From Planctomycetaceae bacterium (lineage in GTDB: Bacteria > Planctomycetota > Planctomycetia > Pirellulales > Thermoguttaceae), in contig SUVI01000023.1 of the NCBI GenBank assembly GCA_015062085.1, forward strand, positions 1-32,251: a stretch of DNA of 32,251 nucleotides, read 5' to 3'. The position numbers were made by a program, and so were the translations under genes. Below are positions 9,088-15,948 of this stretch, in pieces; the first letter of the stretch is position 1; each line of letters begins with the position of its first letter. Below the pieces are notes generated by a model. It worked only from the letters and a program-made list of their open reading frames with translations, was not told the origin of the DNA and ran no database searches.

Positions 9088-9993
9088 TTACTGAAGTATG
9101 AGCCGTTCGATAAAATCGATGGAAACTTTCAGCGAACTGATCTCGCCGCGGAATCCCATGACCGACTGATCCACGCGTTCCGTCAGCATGATCGCTCGGC
9201 CGCGGTCCACATCAAAAAGAAAGATCCCTTCGTAAAGACGATCGAGAAGCTGTGCGCGGATGCTCATATCCTGTATCGGCGAGAGGATCTTTGTCGAGTA
9301 ATCGATTCTGGCGATGCCGTTCGAGACACTTTGCAGAGTGAAACGCTGGATCATCTCGACGCGTTTCAGATCTCCGACTTTGTTCTGTACGTAGACAGGA
9401 TACTGATGCGTCCAGCTGTGACCGACCGGAATGGCTTCTTCGGGGAAGAGGATGCAGACGTACGCCTGATTCGCCTGCTGCACGATCGTGGAGGCGCGGT
9501 AGTCCTTTCTCGAAAGCTGTTCGCCGCGAGCAGAGATCTCAACTCGGGAAAGATCGCGTCCAAGGGACTCCGGGACTGTGTCGAAACCTTCTTCCGGCAC
9601 CATTTCCTTCCGACTGTCAAAGGTACGCGTCGAACCATCCTCGCGCCGTTCCCGCATATCGACCCACGGGACCTGATTCACGATGGTCCCCGTTCCGTTT
9701 TCATCAACGCTTTCAACTGCCCAAGTCTTCATCGAGTGCGTGTAGGTATCGACGTTTTCTGTCTGCGTCCCGACCTTTGTGACGGTTCGATTACTGTGCG
9801 TCACTTCCCAGTTCAGCACCGTGCCTTTTGTCCAGGTGTAGCGCAGGAGGTAGGTCTTCTTTGCGTCTTGATCCGAAGTACCGGCCTCCTCGCCGAAACA
9901 AACAGGCGTAAAGGAGAGCAGGAGCGCCGCCAGACAAAGTACCGGAAGTATGCAAAGCGCGGAAAAGGTAGTACCAAGCCATTTTTTCATCAT
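9088..9993 (-). CDS. Secreted protein of unknown function within the NAD gene cluster
   Basis: This 301-residue protein has an N-terminal signal peptide (hydrophobic core about residues 10-30, likely cleavage near PVCFG). The mature part begins with YLLRYTWTKGTVLNWEV and looks like an all-beta secreted domain. I believe it resembles the DUF6263-type hypothetical proteins of planctomycetes, but cannot confirm that by eye. Its ATG shares one base with the TAA of nadK (TAATG at 9991-9995), so the two are translationally coupled. AAGGA lies upstream. The neighbours suggest coexpression with NAD(P) synthesis, but nothing in the sequence links it to that pathway. Confidence 0.75.
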   Translation of the reverse strand: MMKKWLGTTFSALCILPVLCLAALLLSFTPVCFGEEAGTSDQDAKKTYLLRYTWTKGTVLNWEVTHSNRTVTKVGTQTENVDTYTHSMKTWAVESVDENGTGTIVNQVPWVDMRERREDGSTRTFDSRKEMVPEEGFDTVPESLGRDLSRVEISARGEQLSRKDYRASTIVQQANQAYVCILFPEEAIPVGHSWTHQYPVYVQNKVGDLKRVEMIQRFTLQSVSNGIARIDYSTKILSPIQDMSIRAQLLDRLYEGIFLFDVDRGRAIMLTERVDQSVMGFRGEISSLKVSIDFIERLILQ

Positions 9994-11051
9994 TATTCTG
10001 ATTCCTTCCCGAAAGTATTATCGATCCCTGAAATTCGGTTTTCTACGTTGACGAAATGACCGCCCCAGCCCAGTTTTTTTTGAAGTTTCAAGAAATAGGA
10101 ACTTCCTGGAAGTTCGATCATCTGGAGTGAGTTTTTCGACGGAGTAACGTATACGGTCTCCTTTGCGGTGATCTCAGCGATACGCGTTCCGTCAACGACG
10201 ACTGCGGCTTTCCCCGAGCCGGATGTGAGCCGAAAGCAAAAGGTACGCTGCGCGGAATCCACGATGGGACGGAAAGTCATCGAGTGCGGCGCGACGGGAG
10301 AAAGGACTACTGCATCAAGTCCGGGACGCAGTATCGGTCCGCCTGCCGAGAGATTGTGAGCCGTGGAGCCAATGGGAGTTCCAAGGATCAATCCGTCGCA
10401 GTGGCACGTGGTCAAAAATTCGCCGTCCGCCCAAATATCGACCTCCACGATGTGGAAATCTGCGCTCTGTATCGTGACTTCATTCATGACGAATGAAGAA
10501 ATCCCGGGCTGAGAGTCGCTGGTCTGCGGACCGTCAAGCGTCACGAGGCAGTTTAAAAGACGATGGGAGGAAATGGAAAACCCGAACATATCGTACTGTT
10601 CGCCGCAGCCGTGCCGTTCATCTTTGCATTGCCGTCCAGCTTTACTGTGACTTTCGGCAGACTGTATTTCACCGCAGATCGGAGAAATATTCTGATCGCG
10701 TCCCCGAAGCATCTCAAGCCATGATGGTCCGTGATCGCGCTTCAGAAGAGAGAGTTTTTCCAAAACATCCGGCAGACTGTCGTTGCGTGACAGACCTGCG
10801 AGAAACCCAAGTCTTCCAAGGTTTACCGAGAGCACGGGAAGCTGGTGTGTTCCCATCTGCTGGACTGCGCGCAAAATGGAACCGTCGCCGCCAAAAACCA
10901 GCGCGATGTCCGCCTCTGTACAGGAAAGATCCGCTTTCCCGGTCAGATCTTCCTGAACGATCTCGACTTTTTGTTCAATAAGAGGGCGCAGCTGTTGGAT
11001 CGTTTCCGCCACACCCGTTCGGTTTTGGTACCCAAGAACGAGAACCCTCAT
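9993..11051 (-). CDS. nadK: NAD kinase
   Basis: NAD kinase phosphorylates NAD to NADP in the cytoplasm. From the ATG at 11051 the protein has 352 residues, with the GGDGS motif at 54-58, NEVTI at 190-194 and the nucleotide-binding GSTAHNLSAGGP at about 228-239. A segment of about 45 residues (117-161) that is rich in Cys and His (C126, H135, C142, H147, C149) is inserted where usual NadK proteins go directly from the first domain into the LxCxV strand. The frame is open up to an ATG at 11117, but that extension would run across an intrinsic terminator and a triple GGAGG element, and MRVLVLGYQNRTGV matches the expected start. It is coupled to the next gene by a TAATG overlap. Confidence 0.92.
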   Translation of the reverse strand: MRVLVLGYQNRTGVAETIQQLRPLIEQKVEIVQEDLTGKADLSCTEADIALVFGGDGSILRAVQQMGTHQLPVLSVNLGRLGFLAGLSRNDSLPDVLEKLSLLKRDHGPSWLEMLRGRDQNISPICGEIQSAESHSKAGRQCKDERHGCGEQYDMFGFSISSHRLLNCLVTLDGPQTSDSQPGISSFVMNEVTIQSADFHIVEVDIWADGEFLTTCHCDGLILGTPIGSTAHNLSAGGPILRPGLDAVVLSPVAPHSMTFRPIVDSAQRTFCFRLTSGSGKAAVVVDGTRIAEITAKETVYVTPSKNSLQMIELPGSSYFLKLQKKLGWGGHFVNVENRISGIDNTFGKESE

Positions 11052-11055
11052 GGAA

Positions 11056-11078
11056 CCTCCTGAACCTCCAGGACCTCC
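11056..11078 (-). promoter_or_regulatory. Three GGAGG motifs at 9-bp spacing before nadK
   Basis: On the minus strand GGAGG occurs three times (complements of 11074-11078, 11065-11069 and 11056-11060) with a period of nine bases, the last ending four bases before ATG. Each can pair with the anti-Shine-Dalgarno sequence. The last is close to the start codon and the middle one is somewhat far. This is an unusually strong or multiple ribosome-loading site. Confidence 0.55.
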
Positions 11079-11080
11079 GG

Positions 11081-11112
11081 AAAAAACAGGGGCAAGCATC
11101 GGTCCTGCCCCT
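11081..11112 (-). terminator. Intrinsic terminator between the DUF362 gene and nadK
   Basis: On the minus strand AGGGGCA (complement of 11106-11112) pairs with TGCCCCT (complement of 11088-11094) around an 11-base loop and is followed by a T run (complement of 11081-11086). It begins about 18 bases after the DUF362 stop. Only about 30 bases separate its end from the nadK start, so nadK needs readthrough or an internal promoter. Confidence 0.7.
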
Positions 11113-11129
11113 TTCATCCTGTTTACTTC

Positions 11130-12065
11130 TTACTTCGTGAATTTGACCTGTTCCACTCCCAGCGAACGCAGGTCCATCGTGCCGACGCCGAGTTCCGCAC
11201 CCTTGGCGAGATAGGAAACTTGCTCCAGCGGCATGTTTACGATAAAATTGAAGAAGCGTGTCGCGGCTGTGTCGAGAGCGACCGGATCCGTGCCCATGAA
11301 CATCGTGCGCGTCTGTACGACGTCTGCCAGCGAACGGCCTTTCGGACCGTTGGATTTCATCGTGCGGTACGCATCAACGATCGTGAGGACCGGTTTGCGC
11401 AGCGTATTGATGTCCGCGATGCACTGATGCAGATCGTTCGTGTGGAAGAAACGGCGGTCCCAGACGATCCCCATGAGGTTTTTCATCGCGATAGTCATTT
11501 TGGCGCCGCTGTGGTTTTTCAGGCACGGAATGTTGATCCAGACGTCGGCGTCCAGAACGGCATTCAGAACGAGCGCCTTTTTGAGGTTCTTTCCTTCCGG
11601 GATCTCTACTTCGCGATAGTAGCTCACGTCATTTCCTGGAAGCATCTTTCCGCCGGCGTTGATGACGGCTTCCTCGATCTTGCTTGCCTGGTAGCTCCGG
11701 CGCCATTCATCACACGTATGATCCACGACGTTGACTTCTTTCGCACCTGCTTGCAAACACGCACGGACCACTGCGGCGACGAGGTCCGGGTTTGTGTTCG
11801 CTGCAAGTTCCGGAGCGCGGTCCCAGCCGATATTCGGTTTGATGCAGACGACCTGGCCTTTTTTCACAAAACGTTCGATCCCGCCAAACTTTGCAATGGA
11901 AGCCGTAAACATTTCTTCCGGTTCACCGCCCATTGCGATGACCATGTCGGTCTCTTTGGAAGCCGCTGCACTTTGCGCTATTACGGACGTCGTACCTTCC
12001 ATGGAGATCATGGTGGCAGCACCGACGGCGGCAATGGATTTCAGGAAATTGTGGCGATTCATCAT
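11130..12065 (-). CDS. DUF362 family protein with N-terminal signal
   Basis: This 311-residue protein carries a Tat-like leader (NRHNFLK followed by a hydrophobic stretch up to about residue 31), although the twin arginine is reduced to R-H. The body has DUF362 features: the CIKPNIGWDRAPE stretch, NTNPDLVAAVVRACLQAGA, the NIPCLKNHSGAKMTIAMKNLMG segment and, near the C-terminus, GTDPVALDTAA. DUF362 proteins are often linked to iron-sulfur proteins, but the reaction is not established, and no ferredoxin cluster is seen here. AAAGGA (complement of 12074-12079) precedes the ATG by eight bases, and a second AAAGGACCC copy lies just upstream. It has its own promoter and terminator and is therefore probably a separate unit. 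Confidence 0.85.
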   Translation of the reverse strand: MMNRHNFLKSIAAVGAATMISMEGTTSVIAQSAAASKETDMVIAMGGEPEEMFTASIAKFGGIERFVKKGQVVCIKPNIGWDRAPELAANTNPDLVAAVVRACLQAGAKEVNVVDHTCDEWRRSYQASKIEEAVINAGGKMLPGNDVSYYREVEIPEGKNLKKALVLNAVLDADVWINIPCLKNHSGAKMTIAMKNLMGIVWDRRFFHTNDLHQCIADINTLRKPVLTIVDAYRTMKSNGPKGRSLADVVQTRTMFMGTDPVALDTAATRFFNFIVNMPLEQVSYLAKGAELGVGTMDLRSLGVEQVKFTK

Positions 12066-12188
12066 AATTTGGGTCCTTTATAGTTGGGGTCCTTTGTCGA
12101 AAATCTCGCTTGATCAGCTTACTTGAAATTCCCGCGCCTGAGCAGGAACAGAACAGTCTGCATGGGAATGCCGACTAAAACTGGCCCT

Positions 12189-12217
12189 ATTTTACACGAT
12201 GATACCAACTTCTGCAA
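12189..12217 (-). promoter_or_regulatory. Promoter of the DUF362 gene
   Basis: On the minus strand TTGCAG (complement of 12212-12217), preceded by CCC, is followed after 17 bases by TAAAAT (complement of 12189-12194). It lies about 120 bases upstream of the ATG. Confidence 0.55.
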
Positions 12218-12498
12218 GGGCCATAAGGATAAATTTTTCGTATTTCTTGCATATTTTTCCTAAATAATCTGTTTTTAGAGAAAGTTTGAGATCGTAGGAC
12301 CGGGTACTGGAGAGCGTTTTACGCCGCCAGGATCAGAAAAATGGTATAAATGGCAAAAGAATCGATGACAAAGTGCGGTGACTGTGGGAAATTTTGCGGG
12401 GGATTAACGTTCATTTGGAAAAAATCAGGGCTTTTTTGGGGCAGGAATGGAGTTTTTTTATTGGAAAATCTGCAAATTTGACCGTTTTTTAAGCCCCT

Positions 12499-12531
12499 CC
12501 CCCTTTTCTTTCTTCATTTTTTTGATATAGT
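12499..12531 (+). promoter_or_regulatory. C-tract promoter upstream of the UmuD-like gene
   Basis: CCCCCTT at 12499-12505 is followed by exactly 20 bases and TATAGT at 12526-12531, with TTTTTTTGA before the -10. The surrounding sequence (CCGTTTT, then GCCCCTCCCCCTT, then TTGATATAxTT) is shared with the EF-G2 upstream region. If used, it gives a leader of about 290 bases. Confidence 0.5.
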
Positions 12532-12621
12532 TAAGTATTGTGACGTATATTTTTGTCCATCCTGTAAAAAACGAAATGGAAGCATAATTTACGTTTAGGG
12601 AGTTTTCAGCTTTCAGGGAGG

Positions 12622-12642
12622 GATCGTTTCTCCTGAACGATC
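12622..12642 (+). other. Leader hairpin
   Basis: GATCGTT at 12622-12628 and AACGATC at 12636-12642 form a perfect 7-bp stem with a 7-base loop inside the predicted leader of the UmuD-like gene. No U-tract follows, so it is not a terminator. Confidence 0.4.
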
Positions 12643-12781
12643 AGTTGAAGAGTTCCGTATAATCATAGCAGTCAATGGAATAGCCTGTGCGGTATGCCGA
12701 GGAGTTCGGGCGGAGAGTGTCCTTTGCTTTCGATATATTAAAGGAATGCACTTCAGCGGCGCAGACTGAAAGAGATTTTTT

Positions 12782-12799
12782 TCAAACCAGACGGTTTGA
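12782..12799. promoter_or_regulatory. Inverted repeat upstream of the UmuD-like gene, possible operator
   Basis: TCAAACC at 12782-12788 and GGTTTGA at 12793-12799 are perfect inverted repeats with a 4-base centre, 30 bases before the ATG. The position suits an operator or leader hairpin. It does not match the classical LexA boxes of Proteobacteria or Firmicutes. Confidence 0.4.
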
Positions 12800-12829
12800 T
12801 TGAGTTTTTATCACAGAAGGGGATAAAAA

Positions 12830-13345
12830 ATGCCAAGAGGCGGAAAACGTAAAGGGGCTGGTCGTCCGAAGGGAACTGGAAAGTTCGGAGTTCCGACGAA
12901 AGCGATTCGCGTTCCCGAATCGATGGTCGATCAGATTGTGAATTTCATCCATCGCAAAGGGGATGTCTATCCGATGTACCCGAATACCTGTCAGGCCGGT
13001 TTTCCGGCTGTGATGGAAGAATTGCCGGCGGAAGGTATGGATCTGGCCGGTTTTCTGGTACAGAATCCTGCCGCGACGTTTTTTGTGCGTGCAACTGGTG
13101 AATCGATGATCGGCGCAGGCATTTTTGCTGATGACGTTCTTGTTGTGGACAAAAGTGCGGAACCGGAAAATAATGACATCGTTATCGCGGTCATTAACAA
13201 TGAGTTCACGGTGAAGCGTCTGGTCCGCAAGGATGGATCCACGGAACTTCGCAGCGAGAATCCCGACTATCCGTCCATTGCCATTCCGGAAGGTACGGAA
13301 CTCAACATTTGGGGCGTCGTCAAGTTTGCGATCCACTCTGTCTGA
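12830..13345 (+). CDS. UmuD/LexA-type S24 autoprotease with basic N-terminal extension
   Basis: This 171-residue protein ends in an S24 peptidase domain. A predicted self-cleavage site, A56-G57 in CQAGFPA, catalytic S92 in ATGESM and K129 in EFTVKR have the same spacings as UmuD (cleavage glycine to Ser 35, Ser to Lys 37). UmuD proteins are cleaved with RecA help and then work with UmuC in translesion synthesis; LexA homologues repress SOS genes. Residues 1-35 are an extra basic head with GGKRKGAGRPKG (AT-hook-like) and TKAIRVPESM (ribbon-helix-helix-like), which UmuD lacks. No umuC is adjacent. AAGGGG at 12817-12822 lies seven bases before the ATG. It could be a UmuD or a small repressor-protease. 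Confidence 0.85.
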   Translation: MPRGGKRKGAGRPKGTGKFGVPTKAIRVPESMVDQIVNFIHRKGDVYPMYPNTCQAGFPAVMEELPAEGMDLAGFLVQNPAATFFVRATGESMIGAGIFADDVLVVDKSAEPENNDIVIAVINNEFTVKRLVRKDGSTELRSENPDYPSIAIPEGTELNIWGVVKFAIHSV

Positions 13346-13379
13346 GTGTTTGCCCGATTTGAGAGATCGAAAAATAAAT

Positions 13380-13416
13380 GCCTGACGGTGCGTTGTGCCG
13401 CTCAGGCTGATTTTTT
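13380..13416 (+). terminator. Intrinsic terminator of the UmuD-like gene
   Basis: GCCTGACGG at 13380-13388 pairs with CCG-c-TCAGGC ending at 13407, with one bulged base, and is followed by TGATTTTTT. It lies 35 bases after the stop codon. Confidence 0.75.
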
Positions 13417-13532
13417 AGACGGCGGCAATTGGAGAGAAATGGGGAGGACGGATGGTTTTTATGAGGAATTTTCCAATTTTTTTTAAGAAATTTGGTCAAA
13501 AAGCTCTGGAAAGCCGTTTTCTTTGAGCCCCT

Positions 13533-13565
13533 CCCCCTTCCATCCGGTTTTATTTTTGATATAAT
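13533..13565 (+). promoter_or_regulatory. C-tract promoter of the EF-G2 gene
   Basis: CCCCCTT at 13533-13539 is followed by 20 bases and a consensus TATAAT at 13560-13565. There is no TTGACA in the -35 position; the C run and TT occupy it. The arrangement is the same as at 12499-12531. The leader would be about 110 bases. Confidence 0.55.
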
Positions 13566-13682
13566 TGTTTTACTTTATATTTCAGACCGCGGTCGAGTCT
13601 GCGACTTTTTGGGGATGCCCAGACTGCTGTCTGAGAGAATGTGTTGTCAAGATCACCATATCATAATTAAAGGGACGAATTC

Positions 13683-15734
13683 ATGGCGAAGTATCAAGTC
13701 GATAGTATCCGAAACATCGCACTTTGTGGGCATTGTAGCACTGGTAAGACCACGATGGTTGATAAGATACTCCACCGAACCAAGGCCATCAATCACACGG
13801 GTACCGTGGATGCCGGAAGCAGCTTCTGCGATTGCGAAGAAGAAGAAAAGGCACATAAATATACGATCGAATCCAAACTCACCCACTTCGATTACAAAGG
13901 CAAGCTCTTCAATCTTATCGATACGCCCGGTTATCCGGATTTCATTGGTCAGACGATCGGTGCGATGAACGGCGTCGATAACGTGGCGGTCGTCGTTAAT
14001 GCGCAGAGCGGTATCGAAGTGAACACCCGCCGTGTTTTCAACGAGGCGAAAAATCTCGGACTTGGCCGTTTTATCGTCATCAACAAACTGGACGGCGATA
14101 ATATCAAATTTGACGAACTCGTTGATCAGATCAAGGATGTTTTTGGTTCGGAATGCTGCCTGATGAACACGCCGGATACTGTCGGCGGCGGTTTCTCCGC
14201 TGTGAAGTCCTGCATGGACGATGAAGCGTTCATCGAACAGGTCGTCATGTGCGACGACGACTGGATGATGCAGTTCATGGAAGGCGAAATGCCGACCGAA
14301 GCTGACCTGGCTGTCCTGCTTCCCAAAGCAGTCGCCCAGGGACTCATCGTTCCGATCCTCTGCACCAGCGGCAAAAATGAAGTCGGTCTCGACGAACTGC
14401 TCGATGCTATCGCGCTCGCCGGTCTGAATCCGGGAATGTCTGCGAAGACGGCGAAAGACGCCAATGGCGAAGAATTTGAACTCAAAGCGGACGCTTCCGA
14501 ACCGCTCGTCGCTCAGGTCTTTAAGACTCGTGCGGACCCGTTCGTCCAGAAGCTCAGCTACTTCCGTGTTTACCAGGGCACGGTCAAGACCGGCGATACG
14601 GTTCCGGTCACTGGAAGCCGTAAGGGACTGAAGGTCGCGCAGCTCTTCCAGATGCTGGGTAACCAGACCGTGGCTCTTGACGAAGCCGGTCCGGGCTACA
14701 TCTGCGCTGTTACGAAAGCGGAAGATCTCTACACGAGCACGACGCTCGGCAACGCCACGATGAACGAGATCTCGTTCCCGACCCCAATGGTTTCGCTGGC
14801 TGCGACCCCGAAATCCCGCGGCGACGAAGGTAAACTCTCCGGCGCACTGGCCAAGCTGTGTGACGAAGACTCCACGTTCAAACGCGATCAGGATGCCCAG
14901 ACGAAAGAACTCGTCATCACCGGTATGAGCGAACTTCACCTTCAGATCCTGCGTGAGCGTCTCAAGAGACGCGACAAGGTGGAAGTCGACACGAAAGAAC
15001 CGAAAATTCCGTACCGTGAAACGATTCAGCGCAACGGCGACGGCAGTTACCGCCACAAGAAACAGTCCGGCGGTTCCGGTCAGTTCGGTGAAGTCCACAT
15101 CCGTATGTATCCTTTCCCGGGCGGTACGGATCCGGCTGAATTCTGCACGAAGGACAAATTCCCGACGCTGAAAGAATTCCATCATGACCCGGAATTCAAC
15201 TTCCTGTGGATCGACACGGTGACCCAGGGTTCGATCTCCGACAACTTCAAGCCGGCCATCGAAAAAGGTTTCCGCGAAAGAATGACCAAGGGCGTCATTG
15301 CAGGCTGCAAAGTCCAGGATATTGCCGTTGAACTTTACTTTGGTAAGATGCACGACGTGGACTCTAACGAAACGGCCTTCAAAACGGCGGCTTCGATGTG
15401 TTTCCGTAATGTGTTCCAGGAATGCAAGCCGACACTGCTTGAGCCGGTCGTCAAGATCGAGATCACGATCCCGAACGACAAAGTCGGTGATATTTCTGGT
15501 GACCTTTCCACGCGCCGCGGTCGTCCGCTCGGTATGGAAAGCGCCGGCGGCGGAATGCAGACGATCATCGCTGAGATCCCGCTTGCTGAAGTCACGACGT
15601 ACGCTCGCGTTTTGGCTTCCATGACGGGCGGTCAGGGAAGTTATACGCTGGAGTTTGACCGTTACGATGTCGTTCCGGGCAACATTATCCAGGACATCAT
15701 TGCGAAGAATAAGCAGGAAGAAGAGGAAGAATGA
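13683..15734 (+). CDS. Elongation factor G-like GTPase (EF-G2 type)
   Basis: This 683-residue protein has the EF-G domain order. The P-loop GHCSTGKT is at 16-23, the G3 motif DTPGY at 80-84 and the G4 motif NKLD at 134-137. The domain IV loop region contains KKQSGGSGQFGEV, and the C-terminal domain has GDLSTRRGRPLGME. The G3 motif has Tyr in place of the catalytic His of canonical EF-G and EF-Tu, as in the EF-G2 type of Thermus. The protein also resembles that type in the stretch ATPKSRGDEGKLSGALAKL. EF-G2 proteins bind ribosomes, but their role is uncertain; the main translocase fusA gene should be elsewhere. The C-terminus is acidic (EEEEEE). AAAGGG lies about eight bases before ATG. It has its own promoter and terminator, and the regular codon use suggests good expression. 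Confidence 0.9.
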   Translation: MAKYQVDSIRNIALCGHCSTGKTTMVDKILHRTKAINHTGTVDAGSSFCDCEEEEKAHKYTIESKLTHFDYKGKLFNLIDTPGYPDFIGQTIGAMNGVDNVAVVVNAQSGIEVNTRRVFNEAKNLGLGRFIVINKLDGDNIKFDELVDQIKDVFGSECCLMNTPDTVGGGFSAVKSCMDDEAFIEQVVMCDDDWMMQFMEGEMPTEADLAVLLPKAVAQGLIVPILCTSGKNEVGLDELLDAIALAGLNPGMSAKTAKDANGEEFELKADASEPLVAQVFKTRADPFVQKLSYFRVYQGTVKTGDTVPVTGSRKGLKVAQLFQMLGNQTVALDEAGPGYICAVTKAEDLYTSTTLGNATMNEISFPTPMVSLAATPKSRGDEGKLSGALAKLCDEDSTFKRDQDAQTKELVITGMSELHLQILRERLKRRDKVEVDTKEPKIPYRETIQRNGDGSYRHKKQSGGSGQFGEVHIRMYPFPGGTDPAEFCTKDKFPTLKEFHHDPEFNFLWIDTVTQGSISDNFKPAIEKGFRERMTKGVIAGCKVQDIAVELYFGKMHDVDSNETAFKTAASMCFRNVFQECKPTLLEPVVKIEITIPNDKVGDISGDLSTRRGRPLGMESAGGGMQTIIAEIPLAEVTTYARVLASMTGGQGSYTLEFDRYDVVPGNIIQDIIAKNKQEEEEE

Positions 15735-15769
15735 GTTTTGTGACTCTATTTTCTTCATAAACTACCGGA

Positions 15770-15807
15770 GGGGGCGAGATGGAAAAGTTTCGCTCCCTTT
15801 TCTTTTT
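15770..15807 (+). terminator. Intrinsic terminator of the EF-G2 gene
   Basis: GGGGGCGA at 15770-15777 pairs with TCGCTCCC at 15790-15797 (one G-U pair), and TTTTCTTTTT follows. Confidence 0.8.
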
Positions 15808-15948
15808 CATCTAACAGTTTACTTTTTAAGAATGGCGATTATTTTTTTGCTGAAAATTCTAAAAATAAAAAATAGAATCTCCGTTTAAGTGTGAAAAATG
15901 ACGATATATTTAAAAATTTTTTCGTAATTTGCAGTAAAAGGGTAGATT

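Larger units (their letters stand above)
12066..12829. other. 764-bp intergenic region with divergent promoters
   Basis: This stretch holds the DUF362 promoter (12189-12217, minus), a C-tract promoter for the UmuD-like gene (12499-12531, plus), a hairpin (12622-12642) and an inverted repeat close to the UmuD-like start (12782-12799). Between 12220 and 12490 the sequence is AT-rich with no gene, RNA motif or repeat that I can support. Confidence 0.6.
13346..13682. other. Intergenic region between the UmuD-like gene and EF-G2
   Basis: This region contains the terminator at 13380-13416 and the C-tract promoter at 13533-13565. The rest is AT-rich and shows no further gene. Confidence 0.6.

Noticed and set aside
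11052..11117. Upstream start of nadK giving 22 extra residues
   Set aside because: The extension crosses a terminator hairpin and a GGAGG repeat, is Gly-rich because of that repeat, and lies before the conserved NadK start.
13653..15758. 701-residue open frame on the minus strand opposite the EF-G2 gene
   Set aside because: The plus strand has clear GTPase motifs, a Shine-Dalgarno site, a promoter and a terminator; the antisense frame has low-complexity R/F/H-rich sequence and no recognisable family, as expected from a codon-biased gene.
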